A stretch of 64,000 nt of DNA from Allacma fusca (lineage: Eukaryota; Arthropoda; Collembola; Symphypleona; Sminthuridae). The notes beneath the pieces were generated by a model, which saw nothing but the letters and a program-made list of their open reading frames with translations, did not search any database and was not told the origin of the DNA. The DNA is taken from contig OX359245.1 of the NCBI GenBank assembly GCA_947179485.1, forward strand, positions 33,715,067 to 33,779,066, in the 5' to 3' direction. Positions 1-12,960 of the stretch are shown one piece after another (the first letter of the stretch is position 1; each line of letters starts with the position of its first letter). The position numbers and the translations under genes were made by a program.

Positions 1-3000
1 ACATCCCGGCTTCAATTCCCAGCTCAAGCAATTCGTCCAACCTCTCTATGATGACATTGCGGTAAATTACAGGTGAAATTTTCATGCACTCTAGTAATAT
101 TCACAAAACACATTACCCTCCTCTATCCTTTATCCTTTAAACAGTAATTTTTTCCAACCCTTTTAAAAGACCAACCCTACTAACCAAAACTCACTGTATA
201 CCTGTCCACATTACCTAAATTCACGGTCCCAGCACACACATGTACATACCATAAATACCTCACAGAATCAATTTAATCCCTGCCCTTGAAACACATTGGA
301 ATGTCCGCTCAGAATCAATTCTCCCTAAATAATTTCCATATGCATTCCCCCCTAAATGGAACCAATCCCACAATTTTGCCAGTGTCTTAGGTCATTCTAT
401 AAAAAAATTTAACCCTTATTTCCTCCCAGAATTAAACATTTTACACTTGAGCCCCACAACTTAATATCTCTAATCCGTTCAGGTTCGTACATATCAATCT
501 GCAGTCATTCATTGAGAGTCGGTCCTTTTTGATCCAAATGAATGAATGAATGAATACATAACAGGATTTGTATCAGGTTCATATCCAAATTTGTACGAGG
601 CAGTAGTCCCATTTTGACAATGCCAAACAATCCCATTTGTCCAACAAGGGCCCATTACCAGCCCCAATAATAGTTTCAGGAGGAATGAGGGCTAATTTCA
701 GCAACCACAAAATAAAGTCATAATGGCCCAGAGTAAGGTACCAAGTTCGGCTGGGACAATGGCAGACTTCAGTACTTGCATATGTACATACATAATTATA
801 TATGTATCTATATATAATTACATACACAAAAGGTACAGCCACAGCCTCTATAGGGAATTTTGTGTATCTCAATGCTTAATGTTCCCTTCAAAAAAAAAAA
901 AATTGACAATATACCTTTTAAGACACCTTCACAATTGAGCTTAGGACGCTTGACAATAAAATCGTATTTGAGAGGGAGTATTTTCAGGTGTAAGTGTATC
1001 TATGCAAAAGGAATTGTATCTGCAAGGGATGGATTATGGGGCCTAAAATGTCTTTATGTTTGGGGCTGTTTTCATCAAATATACGCGACAATAGGAATGT
1101 TTTAATACATGGGATTTTGTTGTATTTTATCCAAGATCTCAATTGAGTGGTCCTCTTTGGAAGGAACATACGCTGACAATTGTATTTTGAGACAAACCGG
1201 TAACCTCGGGACTAGTCCCATATATCTCATTAGATAAGATCCTGATTCCTTCCAAGTGCTAACAATAGGACAATATTAGTGCTGAGCCCATAAATGGAAT
1301 GGATTATGACATAATGAGCTACACTTGACGAACGGCTCTTATAATATAGTAAGTGCTGTTGTAAAAAAAAAGTTAAGAGTCTAGTGTTGTAGGATATATT
1401 TGCCCTTATGTAAGAAAAAAATAGATAAAGACACTTGTAAGGTATAGAGATGGATATGTTCCTGAGCGCTGTTACATGACAAAAGGAAAGTGACGTGGCC
1501 CCACCTAATTGAACTTGATCTGGTTTTCTTAGCCCAGCGAACACACTTATAACTTTACATGTAGGGATTTTGTGCATGTGGAGAATATACTTAGCTATAT
1601 GGGAATTGCATTCAATCAGATATGTGCCTTTTTGTAGGAGCAAATGTTTTCGGCGTGTTAACATAAATATGCACAAGCTAAGAGCTCTGGGGCTGTGAGC
1701 TGACAATTGCAGGGGAATAATAAGGGCTGGTTGATAAAAACGTCTTTGTGAAATTGTAAACCTGCATGTGGCTGGAAGCCGTTCGTGATTTATTGGCTTG
1801 AGCAAAGTTGAATGTGTTTGGGTACATACATGGAATTCTCACCCGTATGTTTTGCTATGGCTGAGGGTTGTTGTATTTGGAGTTATATGGAGGTGCATAT
1901 GGGCTTAAGGACAAATGCGTGTGGACATTTGTGAAGGAAAACACCGCCTTTTGTTTCTGCCAGGAGCTTTTTTTTGGGTAGTTTCGCTGCGTTGCATTTA
2001 TGCAAGATACTAATTGGGGGCTAAGAAGCAAAATTAATGAGAGCAATTTTTACAGGGGGTGCATTTCAAAGATTTTATTCTGTTTTGATGGAGACATTTG
2101 TGAAGGATATGCTTTTGTAGGGTTTTGAAATTTTGCGAGGAAGAAATTTGTAAAAAATTACTTTTCTACGTTCGTTTTCTTATTAAGGGAATTTTCGCAC
2201 ACATTCGGTCTAAATTTGTAGAAATTTTGCTGGAATTTTGTCGATGTTTTGCTCAAGTTTTATCCGAATGTTACGCAAATGTTTCTAATTTTTGATAAAA
2301 TTTTGATAAAATGTAGTGTAAGTTTTGTATACATATTTCTAAAGTTTGCATGCATGTTGTTCCAATTTTTGTCCAAACGTTTTACAAATCTTTCCCTACA
2401 TTCTGCGAAAATTCTGTCGAAATTCTGTCAAAATTGTGTAAAAACGTTTCCTAAATTTTATCCAAGTTTTGCCAAGTTTTGGCTTACATTTAATCCAGAT
2501 TTTGCACACGTTTATACAAATCTCCCCCAATTTTGCGTAAATTCTGCATAAATTTTGTATAAATTTTGCATAAATTCTGCCCCAATATTTCGTAAAAGCT
2601 GTTCGAGATTTGCACAAATTTCCCTCAATTTTATCCAAATTTTTGTAGAAATTTCTGTAAAAGTTTTACCCAAATTGATGCAAACAGAGCGCAAAATGTC
2701 TTCCAAATTCATCTCATAATTCTAAAAATAGAGGAAAAAAGCCCAAAAATTTGCAAACAAGAATTCCCCATTAGTTTCCGACCATTGCACCACAAAAATT
2801 CGCACATCCCCTACAGTTTTGCATCTCAGCAGTCCCAAAGAGATTAAGACTCCTGAGTGTAGAATTACAACCGCCCTTTTGTCTGTCCCATTGATTACAC
2901 CAGCGTCTCAAAGCCTGTGTAACGTACATCAAGGGGTGAGTCACTGTCAGCAATATAAATCAAATGGCGGGTGAGCCGTAATTTTGATATGATTATTGCA

Positions 3001-4418
3001 CTATCGACGTAATCATAATATCTAGCTTCACATTTCTCCCTTCACATGTAATTGATCTGTTTATGTAAAGGGAGATAGAGAGTCAGGTAATGGGAACTAG
3101 TAATTTTCTCATGTCCCATGGTTTTATACCCTATAAGTATCCAAGTATGTACATATATATTTTTTATGCAAAATATATATACTTATGGGGACAGATATTG
3201 CTTAAAAAAATCGATCTGATTTTTCTCAATCATTCATCATTCGGCAGTAGTTTTGGGCTGAAAAATTATCGATTTTATTCGATAACCCCCATTGGATCAC
3301 AACGGGGCATTGACGCATTTGAGAAAGGTAAAGAAAGAAAGGGAACGTGAGCACAGTAGGCTGAAATGAGTTAAATGTAATTCCTACGCAGGGGGTTTTT
3401 CTATGTGCTCTGCAGTCGAAAAAAATGTAAATGCTCTCAACTCATGCGACTGACAGCATTAGGACTTAAATTGCGGCATAAAATTCCCTATGACAGTAAT
3501 GTATGTTAATGTGGTTTCCCTTATTGAATCCAAACTACCCTCATTTATTACTATATGAGCACTTATTGTTTCAAATGCGCATTAAAATATGGGCTTAAAA
3601 ACCCTATATCTAGATAACACAATGTACATGATTTTTTTCTATCTGTAAAATTTGATAGGAAAAATTTTTCCTATGGAAATTTTATATAGAATGTATAAAA
3701 CCCATTTAGTCCCATAAGGGCTGAGGATTTTGCTTTGCAAATTCTTGCGTCATAACCCGGAGCCTGACATTTGACATGAAATTAGGGGAAGATGTTAATT
3801 GGCAATTATTCCCAGCCCATTTAGCAATGTTTTCTTTGGCGATGTTTTCATGGCTCATTTGGTCCAATTGATCCAAACATTAATTTTTTTCCCTTTGCCC
3901 CAATGGCCATTAATCTACATTAGACACGGAGTAGTTCCGTCCAGGTGGATAGTTCACTCTAGAGTGTGTCTCTGACTCTGCAAAAAAGGCTATGGCAAAG
4001 TATACAAATAATGAAATTTTTTCCACGTATTTTAACCTGTTTTGCAACCGCCCCTAAATGTAACAGCCAAAGTTACGGCTGTAATGATTGTTTACATTTT
4101 GTATCATCGTAATGGGGAGTAATTGGGCTAATGGTAGAGATTTAATGGATACAAATTTTTTTTTTGCTTCCAAGGGAAATTTATTTTACTGTATATTAAA
4201 TATTATGTCAGGATAATGTCTAATTTGTTTCAAATATTTTAATACGCAGAGACCCTCAACTCCAGTACAATACGGAGTCCGAATCTGTTACTACCCGCTC
4301 TGTGGTCAGAGCCGGACCTCAGAAGGCTCATGAATTGTCCTCAACTTCCGCTCCCGGGACATTTTACAGTTTCCAGCGCGGCGGTCCCGGCGGATTCAGC
4401 TATAAAATCCAGTTATAG
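1..4418 (+). CDS. 3' end of an unrecognised gene (two exons: ..72 and 4250..4418)
   Basis: The window opens inside an exon. Reading from base 2 gives a clean coding stretch (HPGFNSQLKQFVQPLYDDIA, then VNY) that ends at 72 in phase 2, before a donor CAG|GTGAAA. The matching terminal exon starts at 4250 after ACGCAG. It supplies the missing base of an Arg codon, runs 55 codons and stops at TAG 4416-4418. That exon is strikingly GC-rich against AT-rich surroundings and encodes a Ser/Thr-, Gly-rich tail (APGTFYSFQRGGPGGFSYK) with no membrane segment or motif I recognise. The intron is about 4.2 kb. Phase agreement and composition support one gene, but the family is unknown. The intron join is inferred, and no AATAAA close behind the stop was found. 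Confidence 0.5.
536..555. repeat. (AATG)n microsatellite
   Basis: About five AATG units in tandem inside the long intron. Confidence 0.8.
2050..2720. repeat. Low-complexity block 1, T-rich on the + strand
   Basis: Degenerate words of the type TTTTGCNTAAATT and AATTTTGT recur every 11-24 bases. ORFs open here on both strands only because the words contain few stops. This is the first of a series of blocks (see findings). Confidence 0.65.
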
Positions 4419-4429
4419 TTGCAATTCTT

Positions 4430-5560
4430 AGCTTGCCTCAAAAATTTGTAGTCAACCTGGACTGTTTTTTTTCACCGGCCTTCCTTTTAAGGGCGGGTTG
4501 TCAAAAGTGCTATATATTTTGTGAAAACTGTAGGAATATCCTGGCAGACGTTTATTTTCGGATGAAATGCGTGACCGGAAATTTTGACCAGAAAAAAAGT
4601 GTAACCAAAAAATATGTAACCCAAATTTTTGCGCCCCAATTGTGTAACCGCAAACTTTCCATCTAAAATGTGCGACCCAAAATTTGGCGCCGAAAATGTG
4701 TGTGTGACTTCAAATTTTGCACCCAAAATTTATGACTCAAAATTTATGACCCAAAATTTTGCTCATAAAAACGTACGTGGTCAAATTTCGACCTGAAAAT
4801 TATTGACATAATTTTCTAAAACCAGATTGTTTTGGGTTAAAAATGTCCAACTCTATATTAACAATGCTGGACTGTTTTCATAGATCATAAATATCTACTA
4901 AAAAATTTTGGTCAAAAATAGCAAAACAGCGGTGTAGAAAATTTGGTCAATGAAAAATTCACGTAAATTCTAAAGTGTCAAAAACTAGCCATCCAGCGAT
5001 AGTGATCCTAAAAATATTGTAGTCAAGACAACTTGTCAAAATTTTGGGTCAAAAATTCCACAGCCATTGTAAACTAAGGTCATCATCCGACATTGGAAAA
5101 GAATCTCATGCAAAAATTCCTGGCCAGCTGCATTTTAAACCAAAAATTAAGAACAACAAAACTGTCTTACAAAATTTCCTACCCAACACATTGGTCAAAA
5201 CCTATGGTCAGGCAAAATATGGGTCAAAGCCTCTGACCGGATAAAATCCTCCCAGAAGACAAATTATTCAAATCAAAATACACCTTAGTAAAAAAGTTTT
5301 TATTAAATCACTCCTGTCAAAAATGTTTTAAAACCGTGCGTTCAAAAATTTGTGAAAAATTTCCATGACCAAAAAAATCTTGACCCAAAAAAATTAGGAT
5401 GAAAAATCATCCCAAATGGTCAATCATCGACTGTGTCAATCCCAAAAAACCTTGTGACTATACTCGCACTTACCATATGTTTAAAAGTTGCCATTGACAA
5501 TCCTCAAGTCAAGACAAGTGTCCAAACAAAACTTTGCCCAAAAAAAAAATCATTCAAATT
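4430..5560. repeat. Low-complexity block 2 (AAAATTTTGACC/GTCAAAA words)
   Basis: Degenerate repeats mixing AAAATTTTG with GACC, GTCA and CCCAAAA words. The ORFs here are repetitive and lack codon structure, so none is called. Confidence 0.55.
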
Positions 5561-6721
5561 TTGTGGTATTGAGTCATTTTGACAAAATGACTTTAAAACA
5601 ACTCACCAAAACCCAAAGTGACATGATTTCTCAAGGGCACGTGTGTCCTGTGTGTGAAACCGCTTTAAAATGGGATTTACAACAAACCCTTTTTTAAAAG
5701 GTACAGGAGAATTCTTCAACGGGAAAAAAAAGTTCCGTTCAAGTGGAACCCAATTATTTGCAGGGGCGGTCAAGTGAATCCAATAGAACGGACGGATGTT
5801 ACACATACACTCAGAGACTCACTTATGCTGAGACGAAGGGAAAAATTCCTACCCCGCCAAAAACGTGCAAATCCTGTGCTCTTCGTCAAATTTGTTTATT
5901 TCGAAAGTGATGTGTGTTATTTTCCGTTGGTGTGATTATTTCTGACGATGCTAGGAAAAAAAACATTTATTCCAAAACAAAAATAGAAACAATAAAAAAA
6001 AAAGTGAGCGAAGGAATTCAAATATACAAAACCCAATGGGATGGAAATCAAACATTGCCTCAAGGGAAGGCATGGCTCTCTTGGAAATCGTCTCTGTGTA
6101 TCGCAATTGGAAGTCAATGTGTATATACACGGATTGACAAAGCATGGCTAAAGTGTTGTTCCAGTTTTCCCAATTTTCCTCCCCTTCATTCATCTGCTAC
6201 GTATAATTCAAAAGAGTCTCCTTTAAAAATTTTTTTTCCTACATATGTATAAGGGCCCTGTGCATATATAATTTTATATAGATAATTTAAAGTGCAATAA
6301 AAATTAACAGCCTCGGGCTTACTATTTCCAAAGGGGTTCGTATTTTGTCCAAGTTTACCGCCCTTATATCCACAATCCCTGTAGTCCTGCCGTTTACTTG
6401 AGCTATGAATCATTTTTTTATTTTCCTATGCCCAGACACATTATATTTCCTCAAATCTGTTTATTTTCCCCAATTAAGCCCAATTCCCACGTGGATTTTC
6501 TTCAAATGATTTTTTGTTTCCAAAGGCCAATTATTCCTGTGACAGGGAGACAGATTTGAGTCATTTCCCTAATTACTAATTGAATTATTTACGAGGATGT
6601 TTCTGTTCCTTAAATTTTATTGAGATGTTAAAAACAAGTTTTTATTTCTTGTATATTTAAATGTATAAATTGGGAAATCTTACGGAAGTTTTTTTTTTGT
6701 GATAAAAATTTTACGAGCGGC

Positions 6722-6743
6722 AATAATTATTATTATTATTATT
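6722..6743. repeat. (ATT)n microsatellite
   Basis: Run of ATT triplets. A shorter similar run lies at about 7804-7820. Confidence 0.75.
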
Positions 6744-6849
6744 CCAAACCTTTTAAATCTTATTGACAGATGCTCAATCAAGCCTTGGGATTGCAAATTT
6801 TTATGATTTTTTTTCTTTTAGATTCAATAATGGGGACTGTTGAGTTCAT

Positions 6850-7500
6850 TTTAATTAATTGCTCTTGAATAATTTTTGTCAATTCTTAAGCCCAGTTTTG
6901 AAAGTTTGCATTTATGGAAAATGTTTGATAATTCCTGAAATTTTTGACAGAATTTGTGACAGATTTTGGATTTTTTCAGAAAAATTATGGTACATTCTAC
7001 AACTTTTAGTTTTTAATAAATCTGACAATTTTTTGCAAAATTTGGGTCCAATTTTCATAATTTTGACAAAATTTTGGGGGAAATTGGAGTCAAATTTAAA
7101 AACAATTACCCAATATTACAATTTCGGGAGTAATTTCAGGCAAATTTTAATGTTTTTGACAATTATAAAAAATATTAAAAATTTTTGTCAAATTCAATAT
7201 TTTTGATAAATATAAAATTGTTTATTCAAGATTGTGTCATATTTTATCCATTTTGACAAAATGTGTACCAAATCTTCAATGTTTTGCAAAATGTGTATAA
7301 AATCCTGGAATTTTAGCAAATCCAGAAATTTTTGAGGAATTTTGAAATTGTATCCCGATAATGGACAAAAACCTTCTTTGAATTTTGCAATTTGACAAAT
7401 CACGCCGTCAAGTTTTTAACCCCTAGAATTTGACAGATTGTAAAATTTTGCAAACAACTTACAATTTTAAAGAAATGAATATTTTTGACTACAAATTTTA
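6850..7500. repeat. Low-complexity block 3 (AATTTTTGACA words)
   Basis: Words such as AATTTTTGACA, AAATTTTGG and TTTTGCAAAA recur at roughly 20-35-base intervals. No gene is supported. Confidence 0.55.
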
Positions 7501-8183
7501 TTGCCCTTAATATCCGGTACCTTGAGTAAATTTCCTTATAAAATTTAATCCCTGTTTGACAGCATCAAAATTTGGTAATTTAAATAGGGAAAAAATGTTG
7601 AATTTAAAAATACCTCAAATTTAAACAATCCCCGCTCAAAGTAGTTGTACAGACCTAAAACCCTTGAGATCCCAAAACTTGTGATATTTAAAATAAAATA
7701 ACACATAGAATTTCGGACTTTGACAGATATATACATACATAGTTCCCTCTATAATAATTAATTGTATGAAGCGCCCACATAGGAAAAATAATCTAAGGAT
7801 GTAATTATTATTATTATTGTTATCCGTGAAATTGAATAACATGGTGGAAAAACTATGTGGGAAATATTAGACTGATTTTATCTAATTATATAAAATGCGT
7901 TTATACAATGTTATAAAATAAAGTTGTCATTGTATGGAGATCCGTGTATGTCTGAGATAAAATATTAGATGTTGAAGCTTATCGCCATAAAAAATATATA
8001 TGTGAGTGAGGATATTATGTTAAAACATTTGGAGTAATGTTTTATTGTAGATAAGAGAGAATGAGAGAGATTTTGTCAACATGTTTTGTCCATTTGTATG
8101 GTAACAAAAAAATTGATAAATAAAAAAAACATTGTTACATATAAATTTTATATACATTGACTCGCACCCCGCATATAACACAA

Positions 8184-8197
8184 ACACACACACACAC
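8184..8197. repeat. (CA)n microsatellite
   Basis: About seven CA units. A second AC run lies at about 18476-18492 and a (GA)n run at about 18855-18866. Confidence 0.75.
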
Positions 8198-8699
8198 GCC
8201 CCAAATGTGTTATCACATATGGCAGACGTAATCAATCTTTTTTTTTTCTTGAGCTAAATTATATAAGACTCATTAAAAGCGCGACTCTCCCGTTTGACAC
8301 AACACCAAATAATTGGGGCTATTAAATAAGGATTAAATGCTCCTCATTACATTCAACTATCAGCTCCACTCTGAATCCTTTTGGTGGAGAATGGGGTCAG
8401 ATTTAGTGCCAGAGAGCTCTTTGCGTATATAAATCCATTGAGAGTGTTTGCATCAAGAGAAAAAAAATACAATTGGATTGTTGTTAAGACTCACGTTACC
8501 TTATTGTTTGCTCATTAATTCGAGTCCATTAATTCTAGTTCAGTTTCACTTTTCCTAGCCTTTTTTCCCCAGTCAATATCAATCTCTTGTAAAGATCCCA
8601 ATGGTAGTGGATACATATGCTTTTGATACATAAAAAAAATCTCTGTCAATCAATCAGAACCTATGTCCTCCAAGACAATTTTCTTACAGTACGCCCTTT

Positions 8700-9400
8700 T
8701 TAACCACAACCCCTCTAACTATTGCCCTCAAATTTCCGTAAAATTTTACACTTAATTTTAAAACACACGGTGAATTTTAATTCAAATCTGCGTCACAAAT
8801 TTGCACAAATCTGTAACTAAAATTTTACAAAATTGTAACCAACTCGTTCTTGAATTTTAACTGAAATTTTAATGGTATTGAACAAAATTTTAACCAAGAT
8901 TTTACAAAAACTTATCTGAATTTGTACACAGTTTTGACGAAATTTGCTCGAAATTTTAAGCAAAATACTGGCACAAAACTTTAGCCAATATAGCAAAAAA
9001 TTTAAACAGATTGCACAAAAATGTAACTAAATCTTCCCAAAATTTTAATCAAATTTGAAACGGATTTTGCAAAATTTTGTCTAAATTTTAACCAAATTTG
9101 CATAAAATTTTAACCAAATTTGCACAAAATTTTAACCAAATTTGCATAAAATTTTAACCAAATTTGCACAAAATGTTACCTGAATTTCCTTGGATTTTGA
9201 ACCAAATTTGCATAAAATTTTACCCAGGTTCGCATAAAATTTTAACTGAATTTTCATAGAATTTCAATCAAATTTGCACAAAATATAAACTGAATTTTCA
9301 TAGATTTTGACCGAATTTGTGATAGATTTTAATGAATTTTCATAGATTTTGACCGAATTTGTGATAGATTTTAATGAAGTTTCTATGAAAACTCCCTAAA
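8700..9400. repeat. Low-complexity block 4 with 22-bp and 42-bp tandem units
   Basis: A-rich on the + strand. At about 9086-9175 a 22-bp unit (AACCAAATTTGCATAAAATT plus TT) repeats four times, and the CATA/CACA variants alternate, giving a 44-bp dimer. At 9291-9374 an exact 42-bp unit beginning TGAATTTTCATAGATTTTGA is present twice back to back. The flanks are looser copies of the same words. Confidence 0.75.
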
Positions 9401-10079
9401 AGATCACAGATTTGATCAGAGAGCGGTTTTTAAGAACATTTGAGAAGGGGTTACTTTGCATGGAAATTCCACTGTATTTTGATGAAATGACTTACAATTA
9501 ACAAATGTAAACATTGGGGCTGAATATAGAAGTGTGCTAGGAATAATTAAAGCTGTTGTGGAATTGTATTGTTTGGATTGTAATTATTACATGGGGGGAT
9601 TGCAAATTGAATGGAGGGTTTCAGCGAAGGAGTTTCCATTGTGCTAGTGCATTTTTTAAGCAACTTGTGCATTTTTTGGGAGGTGCCTCTATTGATTTGA
9701 ATGTGAGAAGTTGTTCTCGTAATTAAAAACTAGTAATTAGCTCCTATGCATATGAATTGGGGCTGATGGGGAGCTGGAAAATTCCGTGCATATATAATTT
9801 TCCATTAGTGATATTGTTATTTTTTTGTAGGATGCAATTTTTAAGGGTCGGGTTCTCATTGCAACACGGAGGCTCAAATCGATACATAAGTGACTCAAAT
9901 TGGGTGGGCTTGGACGGAGGTGGCTAATACATTCGGTGCTAATTACGACGCTTGCATACATACAATGTAATTGCAATTAACAGCAGGAAACTGATTAACG
10001 TATGATTTCAATGACGTTCATTCTATTGTGGCTGGATAGCTCCTTGGAAGTTGAAGTTTTTCATGTAGCAAAGATGTTA

Positions 10080-11280
10080 GGATCTTTTAAATATTTGTTG
10101 AAATTTCAGACTCTGAATGTCCGAAATAATTTTGGAAAGAACTACGGAACGAATTGCAAAATTAATTTGAGAATTTTTGCGAAATCTTTCATCAGAACTT
10201 TCAAAATTATTTTTAGAACCAATTTCGGAAGAGATTTCAATCCTATTTCAGAAAATAGATCAGCTCAGAATTCTAAACGAATTTAAAGAAGAATTTCAGT
10301 ACTGTTTTAATAACGAAATCGAAATGGAATTCCTGAACAAATTTTTGAACAAAATGCAGATCAAAATTCAGAAAAAAATTCTTAACAAATTTTATAACAA
10401 ATTTCAGAACAAGTTTCAGAACAAAATTAAGAAAGAACATTAGAACAAAATTCAGAACAAAATTCTTAACAAATTTTAGACAAAATTCTTAACAAATTTT
10501 AGACAAAATTCTTAACAAATTTTAGACAAAATTCTTAACAAAACTAAGAACAAATTTTAGACAAAATTTCAGAACAAAATTAAGAACAAATTTTAAAATA
10601 AATTCTAAAACAAATTTTAGAAACAATTTCAGAACAAAACTAAGAACAAATATTAGAACAAATATTAAAACAACATTCAGAACAATTTTTTTAAAATTAA
10701 CAGCAAATATTAGAACAAATATTAGAACAAAATTTTAGAACAAAATTATTTACAAATAAAATTCAGACAATATTTTCAACCTATTTTCAGAACAAATTTC
10801 TAAAACGTTGATTGTCAGACCGAATGGAAGAACAGATATTTCAGTACAAAGCTAAGACCTAGTTTCTGAATAAACTTTGGAGTGAGTTTTAGAATGAATT
10901 TCAAACCAAATTTTAAAACAAATGTGAGAAGGAATTCTTCTGTAAGTATTAAAATGAACTTCAGAATTAATTTTACAATGAACTTTGTTATTAGTAGCTG
11001 AACATTGCAGATTCTTAAGAATTGAAGCGCAATACTCAAAATGAAATGCAAATACATTGTTTGGCTCAATTTTACAATCAATTTTAGTTTGATTTTCAGA
11101 ATTAAAAGTAAAATTATTTCCTGGACAAAATTGGGAACAAAATATCGAGAAACATTTTCTCGCAAATGTGCCATAAATAATATTAATCTTATGTTTTCTA
11201 TTCTTGAAGATCCACTTATGCACCTAGGTTTGAAAATGAAATCAACAGCAAAACATTGGATCGTGACATAAATGGGAATC
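10080..11280. repeat. Low-complexity block 5 (AACAAATTTTAGA words, 23-bp unit)
   Basis: At about 10460-10550 a 23-bp unit (AAAATTCTTAACAAATTTTA plus GAC) is repeated nearly exactly four times, then decays into AGAACAAAATT variants. ORFs on both strands here translate to Asn/Lys/Phe/Ile-rich low complexity and are not called as genes. Confidence 0.75.
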
Positions 11281-11545
11281 ATCAAAAAGGGAGCATGAAA
11301 AGAGCCCTAATTTATGACACTTTTTAGAAAATTTCGGGGCGTTGCAGCTCAGGAAAAAATTGCTTTACGGGCTGTCATGTATTATTCCATTGTAAAAGAA
11401 TTAGCATGGAAGTTATACATTCATAATAGGAAGCTGTATTTTAAGGAGCTCCGCTCCACAAATCTATCCTATAAAAAAAATATGATCATAGATCCGTATA
11501 ACTGTAAAAGATTTGCTACAATTATATAGATATATATATCTATAG

Positions 11546-11723
11546 GAAGCCCAGTTGTTACAAATATAGGAACTCAATCAGCAGCCCCAGCAGAACCAGA
11601 TGATATTTACGATGAGGAGGTAAGAGGTACGGAAAGACTACGCGGCACACAACCTGATAACAATTGAAAAACGATAAGATATTTTACGATGACGGCTCTC
11701 CTTTACAGACGGCCACATTTTAA
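11546..11723 (+). CDS. Possible terminal exon pair of an unrecognised gene
   Basis: A 74-bp segment (11546-11619) lies between a TCTATAG acceptor and a GTAAGA donor. It encodes SPVVTNIGTQSAAPAEPDDI then YDEE, an Ala/Pro/acidic sequence unlike the surrounding Asn/Lys/Phe translation. After an 89-bp intron ending CTTTACAG, a five-codon exon closes with TAA at 11721-11723, giving a ...DEETATF C-terminus. Upstream exons were not found, and the first exon's phase does not match the left-edge gene directly. The coding character and paired splice sites are suggestive, but a chance open segment is possible. Confidence 0.3.
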
Positions 11724-12359
11724 AGGTAACTTCCTCGTTGGTTCAAGTCACAGGCGAAATCCTATCTCCGGCATTCCCTTTCTCAAAACAATGTAAATAG
11801 ACAGAAGCGTAAACTTGTGAGCACATTGTAAATGCCATAAGAGCAATTGTGGGTGCAAGGCAAGGCGTGGTACGGAAAGTCTCACCGTAACTTACTCCCC
11901 ATTAACAGCAGCCCCGCTCTGACCACCAACTTAAATTATTCTACGGACTTGGCAAAGCCCAATCAACTGACTTTCCTTTACGTCAAATTTTTCCATATAC
12001 AATATATGTAGGTACACACTCACAGGGGAACTCTATATACCCTCATGAAATTAAAACTATACATTTCCAATGTACAGTCACAAGTCAAATTTTTTGGGAA
12101 GCCGCAAGGTTCAGGTTTGACAATTTCCCTTGACATCATCTTCCGTCATGCTGTCTTTCTGGTCTAAATTTCCATCTGTGTTTTCCAAAATTAATGTTAT
12201 TTTTACCAGCGTGTAGCTGGCATTAAAGCATTTGATGACTAACGGGGAAATTCCTTCAGTGCAAATACATGCGTCACATTTTTTCACACATTTTAACCGT
12301 TCCAGCGTTTTTGCCCTGGTTTAGTTATACATTCATATTTAAAATTAGAGATGTAGTAA

Positions 12360-12960
12360 ATTCACGCAGATTTGCGGTTTTTGTTTTGAAATTTGTAAGG
12401 AAAATTTGTCGTAATATTTTGTTAAAAATTTGCGGGGAAAATTTCGGTCGAAAATTAGTCAGATTCAGCAAAAACACTCCAAAATGTTTGTACAATTTGG
12501 AATCACACTTGTAATAACAATTTGCTTCAATTCTTGCTAAAAACCTTTGGTAACAGTTTGCCCTAAAACCCTTGCCCTAAATATTCGTTTAAATATTGCT
12601 TCAAACTTTGGTAAAAATTTCCCACACTTTTGGTTAATTTTTGCCCCAAAAGTTTAATACAATTTTGACCGAACTTTGCTAAGATTTTGATAAAATTTTG
12701 CATCATACTTTTGGCAAATTTCTGCCCCAAGCGTTTGGTAAATTTTGACCAAACGTTTAGGACAAATGTGCCACAGAATTTTAGTTAATTTTTGGCCAAA
12801 CGTTTGCTAAAATTTTGACCTGAACTTAAAATTTTGATAAAACCTCTGGTTATTTTCTGCACGAAGCACTTGATAAAATTTTGATCTGATTGGTAAAAAT
12901 TTGCCCCAAACGTTTATTATAAATTTGCTCCAAATGTGTGGTAAAAATAGTGTGACGTCA
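12360..12960. repeat. Low-complexity block 6 (CCAAACGTTTGGTAAATTTT words)
   Basis: Degenerate repeats of CCAAACGTTTGNTAAAATTTTGACC type at about 20-35-base spacing. The word contains the palindrome AAACGTTT, which recurs several times. Confidence 0.6.

Larger units (their letters stand above)
73..4249 (+). other. Long AT-rich intron of the left-edge gene
   Basis: About 4.2 kb without a convincing gene. It holds an (AATG)n run at about 536-555 and a T-rich low-complexity block at about 2050-2720. Several short chance ORFs open on both strands. A segment at about 2817-2937 is bounded by splice-like signals, but its phases do not fit the flanking exons. Confidence 0.4.

Noticed and set aside
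2249..2712. Overlapping ORFs on both strands
   Set aside because: They are translations of degenerate TTTTGC/AAATTT words with no domain, and open frames on both strands follow from stop-poor repeats.
2817..2937. Possible internal exon (CCCCTACAG acceptor, GTGAGT donor)
   Set aside because: Its phases do not connect to the exon ending at 72 or to that starting at 4250, which join directly to each other.
10002..11285. ORFs of 75-156 codons on both strands
   Set aside because: They lie wholly or mostly in the AACAAATTTTAGA repeat block, and the translations are Asn/Lys/Phe/Ile-rich low complexity.
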